Source: JAICTV01 sp035634055
GTDB lineage: Bacteria; Planctomycetota; Phycisphaerae; Tepidisphaerales; Tepidisphaeraceae
Direction: 5' to 3'
DNA length: 64,000 bases
Assembly: GCA_035634055.1 (NCBI GenBank)
Contig: DASQDR010000129.1
Coordinates: 1-64,000, forward strand
The notes under the pieces are model-generated. The model searched no databases and was not told the DNA's origin. It worked only from the letters and a program-made list of their open reading frames with translations. This document shows positions 8,827 to 19,300 of the stretch, in pieces. The stretch's first letter is position 1, and each line of letters starts with the position of its first letter. Both the position numbers and the translations under genes were made by a program.

Positions 8827-8915
8827 CGCGGGCGCCGGCGCGGCCGGCCGGCCGGCCGGACGGACTGTTCGTTGACGATTGACGAGGGGCGCACGGCTTG
8901 TGCGGGGTGCGGCAG

Positions 8916-11900
8916 ATGAGCGGAACGACCATGACCCTTCGCCGACGGCACGTTGGAAGCGCCCCGGCTTCGCGCGCGTGGGCCTTGGGTGCGGCGGCGG
9001 CCTCGGTGGTGAGCGCCATGCTCGCGCCGTCTGCGGGCGCGGCGACCGAATACTGGGACGGCGACGGCTCCGGCGTCGTCGCCGGCGGCACGGGCGCCTG
9101 GACCGCCACCGGCCCGCGGTGGGGCGCTTCGCCGTCCGCCGCCACCTATGCCGCCTTCGCGGGTGGCGACGCCGTCTTCGGCGGCGCGGGCGGCTACGTC
9201 TCCTTCGACGCGGCGGCCACCGCCACTTCCCTTGCCTTCACTGGTGGCGCCTACACGCTCCTTCCGCCGACCACCGCGTCGGGCAACACGCTGACCCTCA
9301 CGAGCGGGGTGGTGGACACCGGTGCCGGCGACGTCCGCCTGCTCCCGTTCCTCGGCGGCACCAACGGGCTGACCAAGAACGGCGCCGGCACGCTCTACGT
9401 CACCCGCGCCAGCAGCTACACCGGGCCCACGACCATCAACGCCGGACGACTGTCGCTGCTGCACACGACCGCCGGCCTGCCCGACGCCACCGCCCTGACC
9501 GTCGCCGCCGGCGGCAGCTACCAGCTTGGCGGGCCCGGCAGCTTCTACAACGACACCATCGGCGCGCTCGCCGGCGCGGGCGCGGTCGAGCTTTCGACCG
9601 CGCTGCCGCAGTACGGCGTCACCACCGGCAGCGCCCTGACCGCTGGCGGGAACAACGCCTCGACCACCTTCTCCGGGTCGATCGTGGGCGCGGGCGGGCG
9701 CTTTCGCAAGGCGGGCACCGGCACGCTCACGCTCACCGGCGTCAACACCTACACCGGCTTCACCGACATCACTGCCGGCACGCTCTCGATCAACGGCGGT
9801 AGCGCGATCCACGATGCCAGCACCGTCTTCCTCGCCGCCACCGGCACGGTCGCGCTGAACCTCAACGGCGCCAGCGAGACGATCGGCGGGCTCTCCGGCG
9901 GCAGTGCCAGCGCGACGGTCAACCTCGGCGCGGGCGACCTCACCGTCGGCGCAGCGGGGCACCACCTGATCTACAGCGGGCAACTCGTCGGCTCCGGACG
10001 CGTTGTTAAGGAAGGGGCTGGGCTGCAACAGTTCGCGACGGCCTCGCCGGGGTTCACCGGCGGGTTCACCGTCAAGGCCGGCATCCTCACCATCGCCTCC
10101 GACGGCGCGCTGGGCGCCGTTCCCACCCTCGGCACGGGGAACAATTACATCACCCTCGACGGCGGCACGCTGCACACGCGCGGCGGCGCGACCACCATCG
10201 CTTCCTCCCGCGGGATCACGCTGGGCGCGGGCGGCGGCACCGTGCTGACGTCGGTCGATACCGCATATGACGGCGTCATCGCCGGCGCGGGCGCCTTGAC
10301 CAAGGTCGGCAGCAACCTCCTGGCGCTGTCGGCGGAGCAGACCTACACCGGCGGGACGAACGTCAACGGCGGCGTCCTGTTCTCGTCGCTGGCGACCACC
10401 GGCGCCACCCCCGGCCGACCGTTCGGCAGCGGCCCGCTCTCGGTCACCGGCGGGCGCGTGGAACTGGGCGCATCGACGGCCGTCCCGGGCGCGGACGTCA
10501 ACCTCGCCATCGGCGACGGCGGCGCCGGGCCGAGCGCCTTTTCGTACGGCCCGGGCGCAAGCTTGCTGCTGCTCAAGAACGTGCAGAACAACAGCCTGAG
10601 CCTCACCCTCGGCGCCAGCGGCGCGGCGGCGGACCAGTCGCTCGTCCGCCTGTCGCGCGGCAGCCTGGTCATCACCGCCCAGACCGCCGGCCTGGGCGGG
10701 GGCGAGTCGCTGAAGGTCAACGGCGGCGTCACCCTCACCAACGGCATCGTCGCCCCGTCGATCGTGCAGGCGGCGCCGGACGGCGCGGGCGACTTCGTCA
10801 CCAGCGACGTCGCCGGCACGCTCGCCGCCGCCACCGGCGCCTACGCCACCGGCGACATCAACGCCGCTTCCGCCAGCAGCGTCTTCAATGTCACCGCGGG
10901 CTCAACGCTGACGGCGAACCGGTCGGTCTACGCGCTGCGCGTCGGCAGCGGCGCGACGCTCGATGCGGGCGGAAACGTTTTGACCGTCGGCGCGGGCAGC
11001 GGCCCGGCGACGGTGATCCTCAACGGCGCGACCGTCTCTAACGGGACGCTGAATTTCGGCGCGGCCGAGGGGTTGATCTACTCCGGCGTCACCGCGCCCG
11101 CCGTCGTCAGCGCGGCCATCACCGGCAGCAACGGCCTGCACAAGTTCGGGCAGGGCGAACTGCAAGTTGCCGCCCCCGGCGGGTGGACCGGCCCGACCGT
11201 GATTGCGGGGGGCAAGCTGACGCTCGCGGCCGGTGGGTCGCTTCCAGCCGGCTCGGACGTCACCCTCTACGGTAGCGGCATCCTCGCCGTGGGCGGCGCC
11301 ACCCAGGCGATCGGCACGCTCTCCAGCACCTCGTCCAACGCGCAGGTGACGCTGTCGGCCGGCGGGCAACTCGTCGTCGGCGCAGGCAGCTCCACCTACA
11401 TGGGCGCGATCCTCGGCAGCGGCGGCGAGGGAACGCTGGTGAAGGACGGGACCGGAACGCTCACCCTCGGCGAGGTCGTCAGCACCACCGCTCTTGCCAG
11501 CGCGGTCAACTCGTTCGGGAAAATGGTTGTCCGCGGCGGCGGGACGGTCTCGGTCGGAAGTGCCGCCAACAGCCTCGGCGCCGCGCCCTCATCGGCGATG
11601 CCGGACAATATCACGCTCGACAACGGCGCGCTCCGCTTCACCACCGTCACCGCCGCCTCGTTCATCGGCGGCAACCCGAGCGCGACCTCGCCGGGCAACA
11701 ATCGCGGCGTGGTGCTCGGGGCCGGCGGCGGGACCATCGAGGTGACCAACCCGCTGGAGATCATCCTCTTCGGCAACACCGGCAACGTCTTCTCCGGCTC
11801 TGGCTCGCTCACCAAAACGGGTCCCGGCTTCCTGCGCCTGAACACCGGCAACACGTACGCGGGCAAGACCAAGGTCCTCGGGGGCGTGCTCCAGTTTGGC

Positions 11901-14900
11901 GCCGACAGCGCGCTCGGCGTGCCGCCCGGTGCAGGGCCGTCGGATGACGACCACCTGTTCATCGACAACGACGCCGTCATCCAGTCCAACGCCGCGGTCA
12001 ACATGTCCGCTAACCGCAAGGTGAAGATCGGCGCGGGCGGCGGGCGCATCCGCGCGAGCACGGGGTCGTTCACGTTCAACGGCGTTATCTCCGGCAGCGG
12101 CGCCGTCACGTTGGACGGGAACAACTACGCCGCGTTCAACGCCGCCAACACGTTCACCGGCCCGCTGATCCTCCAGGCGGGCACGACGGAGTTCCGCACC
12201 TCCGGCTCCGCCGGCGCGGGGCCGCTGGTCTTCGATCCGCGCTACACCGTGATCGCCGCCAAGAGCAACGGGACGAGCGACGCGGTGCTGAATAATGACG
12301 TCACGCTCGGGCACGGCTCACCGATCGAGTTCCGCGTGGACAACCCCGGCACCGTCGGACGGCTGGTGCTCGCGGGGAAGGTGAGCGGGCCGGCGCCGTT
12401 CTTCAAGACCAGCAACGGCCTGGGCGGAAGCACCAACCCAGGGCAGGGCATCCTCCAGCTTTCGAACGGGGCCAATGATTTCACCGGCGCGGCGGTGGTG
12501 CAGATCGGCACGCTGGTCGCCAGCGCCGACAACGCGCTCGGCTCGACCGCCGGCCCGACGATCGTCTACGCCGGCGGCTCGCTCGGCTTCCAGGGCAGCA
12601 TCCACTACGCCGCCGCCGAGCCGGTCTTCGTCCAGGGGACGGGGCAGGGCGGGCAGGGCGCGGTGGTCTCGCTGGCGGGAAGCAACACCTTTGCCGGCAG
12701 CGTCACGCTGATGGCCGACGCGACCCTCGCCGCCGCGTCCGGCGCGTCGCTGGAGCTAACGGGCGTCCTTCACGGCGGCGCGGGCGGCAGCGCGCTGACC
12801 AAGGGCGGCGCGGGCACCGTCCGCCTCGCCGGCGCGTCCCCCAACACCAACGCCGGCCTGACCACCGTCGCCGCCGGCACGCTGGAACTGGCCAAACCCA
12901 ACGGCGTTAACGCGCTCGGCGGAAACGTCTCGGTCGCCAGCGGCGGAACGCTCCTCTGGCAGGCGGACGAACAGATCAAGAACTTCGCCACGCTCACCCT
13001 TGCCACCGGCGGCACGGTCAACCTCAACGGCCACACCGAGACCGTCGCCGCCTTCGTCGACAGCGGCGGCACCACGATCCTCGGCGGCGGGCAGTTGAAC
13101 GTCACGGGCGACATTGAGCTTGCCGACGGATCCACGATTGCCTCGCCCACGAGCCTTACCGGCGGCGTCGTGTATACCGGCGTCAATGCCGCCGCCACCG
13201 TGTCCGGCGATGTCACCCTCACCGGCGCGTCCGGCTCCCACGCCTTGCACATTAACGACGGGGCCGCCAACCCGGATGTGGTCATCACCGGCGCGATCAG
13301 CGGCTCGGGCCACTCAATCACCAAGACCGGCGCAGGAACGCTGCGGCTGTCCGGCAACAACATCTACTCCGGCGGCACCACCGTCACCGCCGGCACGCTC
13401 GTCACCGCGTCAGCGGGGGCGGCCGGCAACGGCACGCTTACGGTCAGTGCCGGCGGGACGCTCAACGTCAGCGCCAACCTGATCGCCGGCAGCATCAGCA
13501 ACGGCGGCAACGTTACCATCGATTCCGGCGCGACGGTTACCTTCGCCTCGGCCGCGAACTCGGTCACCCAGTCCGCCGGCACCCTCACGGTGAATGGCGC
13601 GCTGTCGCTCGCCGGCCACACCTTCAACTACAACGGCGGCAGCGTCACCGGCAGCGTCACCATGGGCGGCAGCCCGACGCTGAACCTCGCGGCCGGGCTC
13701 ACCGGCGGCGGGACGTTCAACTTCAACGGCTCCGGCGGCACGATCAACGGCGCGGTCCCGGCGGGCATGACCGTCAACCTCCACCCGGTGCCGGGGCTCA
13801 GCACCATCGTCAACGTCGGCGACGGCTTCACCAACGCCGGCACCCTCGCGCTCGGCTCGCCGGGCAGCGAGAGCGTGCGGCTGCGCGTCGGGCTGGGCAC
13901 GGGGACGATGACCAACGCCGGCACGTTCACCCTCTCTGCCGCCAGCGGCTCGCCCGTCCGCGCCGTTGATGGGAACTTCACCAACGCCACGGGCGCGACC
14001 GCCAACGTCAACGTCAGCGCCATCTTCCGCAGCATCGTCAACAGCGGCGCGTTCAACATCGCCCCCGGCGCGACCGTCACCTTCGGCAGCGCCGCCGACA
14101 CGTTCACGCAGTCCGCCGGCACGCTCGGCATCGGCGGGACCCTCTCGCTCGCCGGCCACACCTTCAGCTACACCGGCGGCACGATTGCCGGCACCGTCAA
14201 CATGGGCGGCAGCCCGACGCTCAACATCGGCGCGGGCGCCGGCGGCGGCACGTTCACGTTTAACGGCTCGGGCGGGACCATCACCGGCGACATCACGACC
14301 GCCATGGCCGTCAATGTCCAGCCGGTGGCGGGGCTGAGCACGATCATCAACGTCGGCAACGCCTTCACCAACGCCGGCACAATGACGCTGTCGTCGCCCG
14401 GCACCGAATCGGTCACCCTGCGCGCCAACAACGGAGCCGGCACGATCACCAACCACGGCACGGTCACGATCCAGCCCGGCAGCGGCGCGGGCGTGCGGTC
14501 GATCGCCGGCGCGTTCGTCAATGGCGCGACGGGCGTCGCCGCCGTCAACCAGTCCGCCGTCTTCGGCAGCATTGACAACAGCGGCAGCTTCACGATCGCC
14601 GCCGGCAAGACCGTCACCTTCGGCAGCGCCGGCGACACCGTCACCCAGTCCGCCGGCACGCTCGCCATCGACGGCACGCTCTCCCTTGCCGGCCACGCGT
14701 TCCACTACAACGGCGGACAGGTCACCGGCACCGTCACCATGGGCGGCAGCCCGACGCTGAGCCTGGGCGCGGGCGCGGGCGGCGGCGCTTTCCTGTTCAA
14801 CGGCTCGGGCGGCACGATCGCCGGAAACGTCCCGCCGGCGATGAGCATCTCGGTCCAGCCGACGGCGGGGTTGAGCTCAATCGTGAACGTTGGCAATGCG

Positions 14901-16391
14901 TTCACCAATGCCGGAGCGATCACGCTCTCCTCGCCGGGCACCGAGTCGGTGAGCTTCCGCGCCGACAACGGGACGGGCACGATCGTCAACGCCGGCACGT
15001 TCACCATCAACGCGGCCGCGGGCGGCGTGCGCACGGTCTCCGGCACCTTCATCAACGGCACCGGCGGCGTGGCCAACGTCAACGCCACGACCGACTTCGC
15101 CACCGTCGCCAACCACGGCACGCTCACCGTCGCCACCGGCAAGCAGGTGACGCACAACGCCGCCGGCAGCGTCTTCACGCAGGCGGAGGGAGCGTTGGTC
15201 ATCGCGCCCGCCGCGATGCTGACCACGCCAGGCGGCGGCTTCACTTACGCCGGCGGCAGCATCGAGCTGGCGTCGGGTTCCTCCGCCGGCGGGCAGCTCA
15301 CGCTCGGCGGTCCATTGGCATTGGTCGGCACGTCGCCGCTGTCGATCGTCAGCACCGGCGCGGGCGCCGTCCCCGGGAGCGTCAGCCTCGGCGGCACCAA
15401 CCGCACGATCACCGTGTCCGACGTCGCCAGTGGCGCGGACCTGACCATCTCCGCGCGCGTCACCGGTAGCGGCACGCTCACCAAGGCGGGCGGCGGAACG
15501 CTCGTGCTCTCGGGGCCGTGGGGGTTCGTCTCCGGGAACCAGCTCCTCGTCTCGGCCGGCGATGTCCAGCTCAACACGACCACCACCGGCGCGCATTCGC
15601 CGCGCGTGCTGACCGTGAACGCCGGCGGCGGCAACGTCTCCATCGGCACGTCGCAGACCTTCGCCACGCTCCATGTCAGCGCCGGCCGCAGCGCGACCGT
15701 AATGCCCACCGGCCTCGCCGCGCCCGGCGCCGCCAAGGTGATCGACCTCTCGAACCTGAACATTGTCGGGTCGACCGACAACTGGAACGGGAAGCTCGAC
15801 CTCAACGACAACGTGCTGGTGCTGAACTACCCGGCGGCGACGCCCGGCGTCCTGGCGCGCACGACGAACCAGATCAAGCGCGGGCTCAATTTGGCCAACG
15901 GGTTCTGGGACGGCAACGGCATCACCAGCACCGCCGCCGCCAACGACCCGAACCGCCGCCGCGGGCTCGGCGTGGCGGAGGCGTCGGACGTGCTGGGGAT
16001 CAGCGGCAGCCAGACCGCCACCTTCGCCGGGCGCAGCGTCGACGCCACCACCGTGCTGGTGATGTACACGCTGTACGGCGACGCCAACCTGGACGGCCTG
16101 GTCGATTTCAGCGACTTCGCCCGGTTCGATAGCGGGTTCGCCACGCCGGGCGCGGCGGGGTGGCACAACGGCGACTTCACCTACGACGGCGCGATTGATC
16201 GCGACAACGACTTCGCGCTGATGATCGACTCGTTCTACGCCCAGGGCACGCCGATGACGCCCGCCATCGCCGAGATCGTCCAACGCGTTCAGGGCGTGCC
16301 CGAGCCGGGCTCGGCGGCGCTGCTGGCGGCGGGGGCGGCGATGTTGACCGCGCGCCGGCGCGCAGCGCGGCGCGGCGGGAGGAACCCATGA
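8916..16391 (+). CDS. Giant autotransporter-associated beta-strand repeat protein with EF-hand pair and PEP-CTERM tail (1)
   Basis: A 2491-aa exported protein. A basic N-terminus and hydrophobic run ending ...SAGAA form the signal peptide. The body is a long run of Gly/Thr/Ala/Asn-rich beta-strand repeats of the passenger-associated (PATR) type; the recurring signature is LTKxGxGTLxLxGxNTYTG...GTL. Residues about 1525-2063 carry three tandem copies of a 180-residue unit (DNA 13489-15105). Near the C-terminus are two calcium-loop motifs, GDANLDGLVDFSDF and GDFTYDGAIDRDNDF, a dockerin-like pair, then VPEPGS, a hydrophobic helix and an Arg-rich end: a PEP-CTERM sorting signal. The start is uncertain; ATGs at 8916 and 8931 and a TTG at 8898 are in frame. 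The stop overlaps the next start as ATGA. Likely a cell-surface or matrix structural protein. Confidence 0.88.
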   Translation: MSGTTMTLRRRHVGSAPASRAWALGAAAASVVSAMLAPSAGAATEYWDGDGSGVVAGGTGAWTATGPRWGASPSAATYAAFAGGDAVFGGAGGYVSFDAAATATSLAFTGGAYTLLPPTTASGNTLTLTSGVVDTGAGDVRLLPFLGGTNGLTKNGAGTLYVTRASSYTGPTTINAGRLSLLHTTAGLPDATALTVAAGGSYQLGGPGSFYNDTIGALAGAGAVELSTALPQYGVTTGSALTAGGNNASTTFSGSIVGAGGRFRKAGTGTLTLTGVNTYTGFTDITAGTLSINGGSAIHDASTVFLAATGTVALNLNGASETIGGLSGGSASATVNLGAGDLTVGAAGHHLIYSGQLVGSGRVVKEGAGLQQFATASPGFTGGFTVKAGILTIASDGALGAVPTLGTGNNYITLDGGTLHTRGGATTIASSRGITLGAGGGTVLTSVDTAYDGVIAGAGALTKVGSNLLALSAEQTYTGGTNVNGGVLFSSLATTGATPGRPFGSGPLSVTGGRVELGASTAVPGADVNLAIGDGGAGPSAFSYGPGASLLLLKNVQNNSLSLTLGASGAAADQSLVRLSRGSLVITAQTAGLGGGESLKVNGGVTLTNGIVAPSIVQAAPDGAGDFVTSDVAGTLAAATGAYATGDINAASASSVFNVTAGSTLTANRSVYALRVGSGATLDAGGNVLTVGAGSGPATVILNGATVSNGTLNFGAAEGLIYSGVTAPAVVSAAITGSNGLHKFGQGELQVAAPGGWTGPTVIAGGKLTLAAGGSLPAGSDVTLYGSGILAVGGATQAIGTLSSTSSNAQVTLSAGGQLVVGAGSSTYMGAILGSGGEGTLVKDGTGTLTLGEVVSTTALASAVNSFGKMVVRGGGTVSVGSAANSLGAAPSSAMPDNITLDNGALRFTTVTAASFIGGNPSATSPGNNRGVVLGAGGGTIEVTNPLEIILFGNTGNVFSGSGSLTKTGPGFLRLNTGNTYAGKTKVLGGVLQFGADSALGVPPGAGPSDDDHLFIDNDAVIQSNAAVNMSANRKVKIGAGGGRIRASTGSFTFNGVISGSGAVTLDGNNYAAFNAANTFTGPLILQAGTTEFRTSGSAGAGPLVFDPRYTVIAAKSNGTSDAVLNNDVTLGHGSPIEFRVDNPGTVGRLVLAGKVSGPAPFFKTSNGLGGSTNPGQGILQLSNGANDFTGAAVVQIGTLVASADNALGSTAGPTIVYAGGSLGFQGSIHYAAAEPVFVQGTGQGGQGAVVSLAGSNTFAGSVTLMADATLAAASGASLELTGVLHGGAGGSALTKGGAGTVRLAGASPNTNAGLTTVAAGTLELAKPNGVNALGGNVSVASGGTLLWQADEQIKNFATLTLATGGTVNLNGHTETVAAFVDSGGTTILGGGQLNVTGDIELADGSTIASPTSLTGGVVYTGVNAAATVSGDVTLTGASGSHALHINDGAANPDVVITGAISGSGHSITKTGAGTLRLSGNNIYSGGTTVTAGTLVTASAGAAGNGTLTVSAGGTLNVSANLIAGSISNGGNVTIDSGATVTFASAANSVTQSAGTLTVNGALSLAGHTFNYNGGSVTGSVTMGGSPTLNLAAGLTGGGTFNFNGSGGTINGAVPAGMTVNLHPVPGLSTIVNVGDGFTNAGTLALGSPGSESVRLRVGLGTGTMTNAGTFTLSAASGSPVRAVDGNFTNATGATANVNVSAIFRSIVNSGAFNIAPGATVTFGSAADTFTQSAGTLGIGGTLSLAGHTFSYTGGTIAGTVNMGGSPTLNIGAGAGGGTFTFNGSGGTITGDITTAMAVNVQPVAGLSTIINVGNAFTNAGTMTLSSPGTESVTLRANNGAGTITNHGTVTIQPGSGAGVRSIAGAFVNGATGVAAVNQSAVFGSIDNSGSFTIAAGKTVTFGSAGDTVTQSAGTLAIDGTLSLAGHAFHYNGGQVTGTVTMGGSPTLSLGAGAGGGAFLFNGSGGTIAGNVPPAMSISVQPTAGLSSIVNVGNAFTNAGAITLSSPGTESVSFRADNGTGTIVNAGTFTINAAAGGVRTVSGTFINGTGGVANVNATTDFATVANHGTLTVATGKQVTHNAAGSVFTQAEGALVIAPAAMLTTPGGGFTYAGGSIELASGSSAGGQLTLGGPLALVGTSPLSIVSTGAGAVPGSVSLGGTNRTITVSDVASGADLTISARVTGSGTLTKAGGGTLVLSGPWGFVSGNQLLVSAGDVQLNTTTTGAHSPRVLTVNAGGGNVSIGTSQTFATLHVSAGRSATVMPTGLAAPGAAKVIDLSNLNIVGSTDNWNGKLDLNDNVLVLNYPAATPGVLARTTNQIKRGLNLANGFWDGNGITSTAAANDPNRRRGLGVAEASDVLGISGSQTATFAGRSVDATTVLVMYTLYGDANLDGLVDFSDFARFDSGFATPGAAGWHNGDFTYDGAIDRDNDFALMIDSFYAQGTPMTPAIAEIVQRVQGVPEPGSAALLAAGAAMLTARRRAARRGGRNP
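12882..13360 (+). repeat. Shared 160-residue module, copy in giant protein 1
   Basis: This segment encodes a module that recurs in the next two giant proteins (17612-18084 and 22144-22620). All copies begin LxLAKPxG, pass through EQ(I/V)xNxATLTL, LNGHTETV, a GGTTxLGG run and a TxAATxSGD run, and end ITKTGxGTL. It is coding sequence, and conservation at protein level is much higher than in the surrounding beta-strand repeats. Confidence 0.8.
13489..15105 (+). repeat. Three tandem ~540-bp coding repeats in giant protein 1
   Basis: Three head-to-tail copies begin near 13489, 14029 and 14567; the shared marker GGCGGCAGCCCGACGC ends at 13680, 14220 and 14756-14757, so periods are 540 and 537 bp. 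Each unit encodes about 180 residues with the landmarks VTFxSAxxxxTQSAGTL, LSLAGHxFxYxGG, MGGSPTL, FNGSGGTI, and GLSxIxNVGxxFTNAG. A decayed partial fourth copy follows to about 15240. The period is a multiple of three, so unit gain or loss would keep the frame. Confidence 0.88.
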
Positions 16392-19300
16392 GCTTGACGC
16401 TCCACCCAAGGCATCCCTCGCACCGGGCGACTCGCGCCCGGGGCCGCGGCCGCGCCGCCGCGATCCTCGTCGCGGCCGCCGCCGTCACCTGCGCGGCGCT
16501 GCTGGCGCCGACCGCGCGCGCGTCGCTGGTCATCGACGTCGAGGCGCTCACGCTCAACGGCGTCCCCGTGAGCGATCCGAAGAACGTCAGGTTGCAGGCG
16601 CCCGGCGACGTGCTCACCTTCCGCCTGATCGCCACCGTCACCGGCGCCGATGCCAACGGCGCCAACGATGGCTTCCAGTCCGCGCAAGGTTCCCTTCTGA
16701 CCATGGGCCCGCTCGCCGGGAACATCTCGCCGATCACGCTGACGGCGCCCTTCAACGGCGCCGGCTCGCAGGCCGGGACGCAGCAGGACCTGGACAGCGA
16801 CGGCGACCTTGACGTCGGCAGCAACAACAACGCCGCCGGCACGGGCTTCATCAACACGCGCGCCGCCTCGATGCAGACCGGCGGCACCCCTGCCGCCAAC
16901 GGCCAATCCTTCGTGATCGCCACCAGCAGCTTTACCCTCACCTCCTCCGCCGCCGCCACCGCCGCGCTCAACTTCCGCACGCGCACCGGCGCGGCCGGGG
17001 CGGCGACGTGGCAGGAGGACGGCGGGGTCCGCAGCGCGATCAACGGCACCTATACCATCGGCTCGGCGCTGAACCTCACGCTCACCGGCAACGTCGTCTG
17101 GTCCGGCGGCGCGGGCGGGAGCGGGACCGCGTGGCTGACGGCGTCAAACTGGTCGGGTGGGGTTCTTCCCTCGGCGACCGACGTGGCGGAGTTTTCTGCC
17201 GCCGGTTCCTCCGGCTCCGTCGCCATCAACTTCAGCGCCTCGACCAACAACGGCTCGGCGAACCAGATCGTCGGCGCGGTAATGCTTAATGCTTCGGCCG
17301 GCCGCAACCTCACGATCTCGAACTCGTCCAGCGTCGCAAACGGGACGCTCACGCTTCAGGGGAAGGCTGGGCTGCTGCTGGACAACCAGGCGTCGTCGTT
17401 CACGCTGACGCTCCAGGACGGCGCCACGCGCGCGATGGCCGTCGCGGTCCCCAACTCCGGCGCGGTCAACGCCGGCGCGGGCGCTACGATCGTCGTCGCC
17501 AGCGCGATCGCCGGCGCCGGCGCGATCACCAAGACCGGCGCGGGCACGCTGACGTTCTCCGGCCCGGCCGCAAACAGCTACACCGGCGCGACCACCGTCT
17601 CGGCCGGCACGCTGCGCCTCGCGAAGCCGTCCGGCGTGAACGCGCTGGCGGGCAACGTCACGGTCAACTCCGGCGGCACGCTGCTTTGGCAGGCCAGCGA
17701 GCAGATCGCCAACGCCGCCACGCTCACGCTCAACTCCGGCGGCACGATCAACCTCAACGGCCACACCGAGACCGTGGCCGCCTTCGTCGACAACGGCGGC
17801 ACCACCATCCTCGGCGGCGGCAACCTGATCGTCGACACCGGCGACATCACCCTGACCGACGGCACCAACCTCGCCGCCAACAGCAGCTTGGCCGGGAGCC
17901 TGATCTACAACGGCACCACGACCGCCGCGACGGTCAGCGGGAACCTCGCCCTCGCCGACGGGGGGCACACGTTCAACATCGCGGACGGCTCGGCCGACGC
18001 CGACGTGGTCATCTCCGGGGTCGTCTCCGGCTTCGCCAGCATCACCAAGACTGGCGGCGGCACGCTGCTGCTGTCGGGCAGCAACACCTACACCAACCTG
18101 ACCAACATCAACGCCGGCCGCGTGCGCATCGCCGCCGACGCCAACCTCGGGACCAGCGGGATCACCCTCGGCGGCGGGACGCTGGAGATCACCACCGGCG
18201 GCGCGTACAGCCGCCCCATGTCGACCAATTCCAGCACCGGCGGCGTGTCGATCGCCGCAGGACAGACGGTCACGTTCGCCGGGCAGATCTCCGGCGCGGG
18301 CGCGGTGAACGTCAGCGGGGGCGGCACGCTCAACCCCGCCGGCTCCAACGTGCACACCGGCAAGTACGCCGTCACCGGCGGCAGCACCCTGAAGTACACC
18401 CTCGCCGCCGGCCAGGGCAACGCCCCCGGCGCCGACACCGCCGACTACTTCACGCTCAATAGCGGCACGCTCGCCTTCGAGGGGCGATCGAGCGGCGGCG
18501 TCAGCACCGTCGCGGCTACTAAGGGCATTACCCTGAGCGCCGGGGGCGGAACGATCGCCATCGATCCGGGCGCGCTCGCCAGCTACAGCGTCAGCTACGC
18601 CGGCGTGATCACCGGCGCGGGCGCGCTGGTGAAGGACGGGGCGGGCGAACTGGTTCTCTCCGGCGCTGCCGCCAACATCAACACGGGCGTCACCACCGTC
18701 GTCGGCGGGACGCTTGCCATGGGCAAGAGCGCGGGTTCCGCCGTCGGCGGCGACGTCGCGGTCGCCGCGGGCGCAACGCTGAAGTGGCTGGCCGGCAACC
18801 AAGTTGCTGACGGCGCCACCGTCACCGTCAGCGGCGGGACGCTCGACCTTAACGGTAACTCGGAGACCGTCAGCAACCTCACCGTCACCACCGGCAACGT
18901 GAGCGGCGGCAGCGTGAACTTGGCGATGAGCGTCCCGGGAATCGGCGGGAACCTCACGCTCGGTAACGGCGCGGCCGTCGCCGCCAACGTCACGGCGGCC
19001 GGCAACATCAGCTACACCGGCTCGACCGCGGGCGCGGAGGTCGCCGGAAACCTCTCGCTCACCCGCGCCGCCGCGACCATCAACGTCGCCGACGGCGCGG
19101 CCGACAACGATGTCACCTTCTCCGGCGCGATCAGCGCCGCCGGCGATGTCTCCAAGATCGGTCCGGGCACGCTAATGGTCGGCGGGCCACAGGCGTGGAC
19201 GGCTGGATCGTCGTTGGCCGTAAACAGCGGATCGGTCCGCCTGACCAGCAACGCCGGCGGCAGCGGGCAAAACCTCGCGATCGAAGCGGCCGGCGGCGAC

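Noticed and set aside
8760..10175. 471-codon minus-strand frame opposite giant protein 1
   Set aside because: Gly/Arg/Ala shadow of the repeat region, one of many long antisense frames from 8760 to 30200.
13489..15105. Regular repeats considered as a CRISPR array
   Set aside because: The 540-bp units are in-frame coding repeats with no short repeat/spacer structure and no cas gene.
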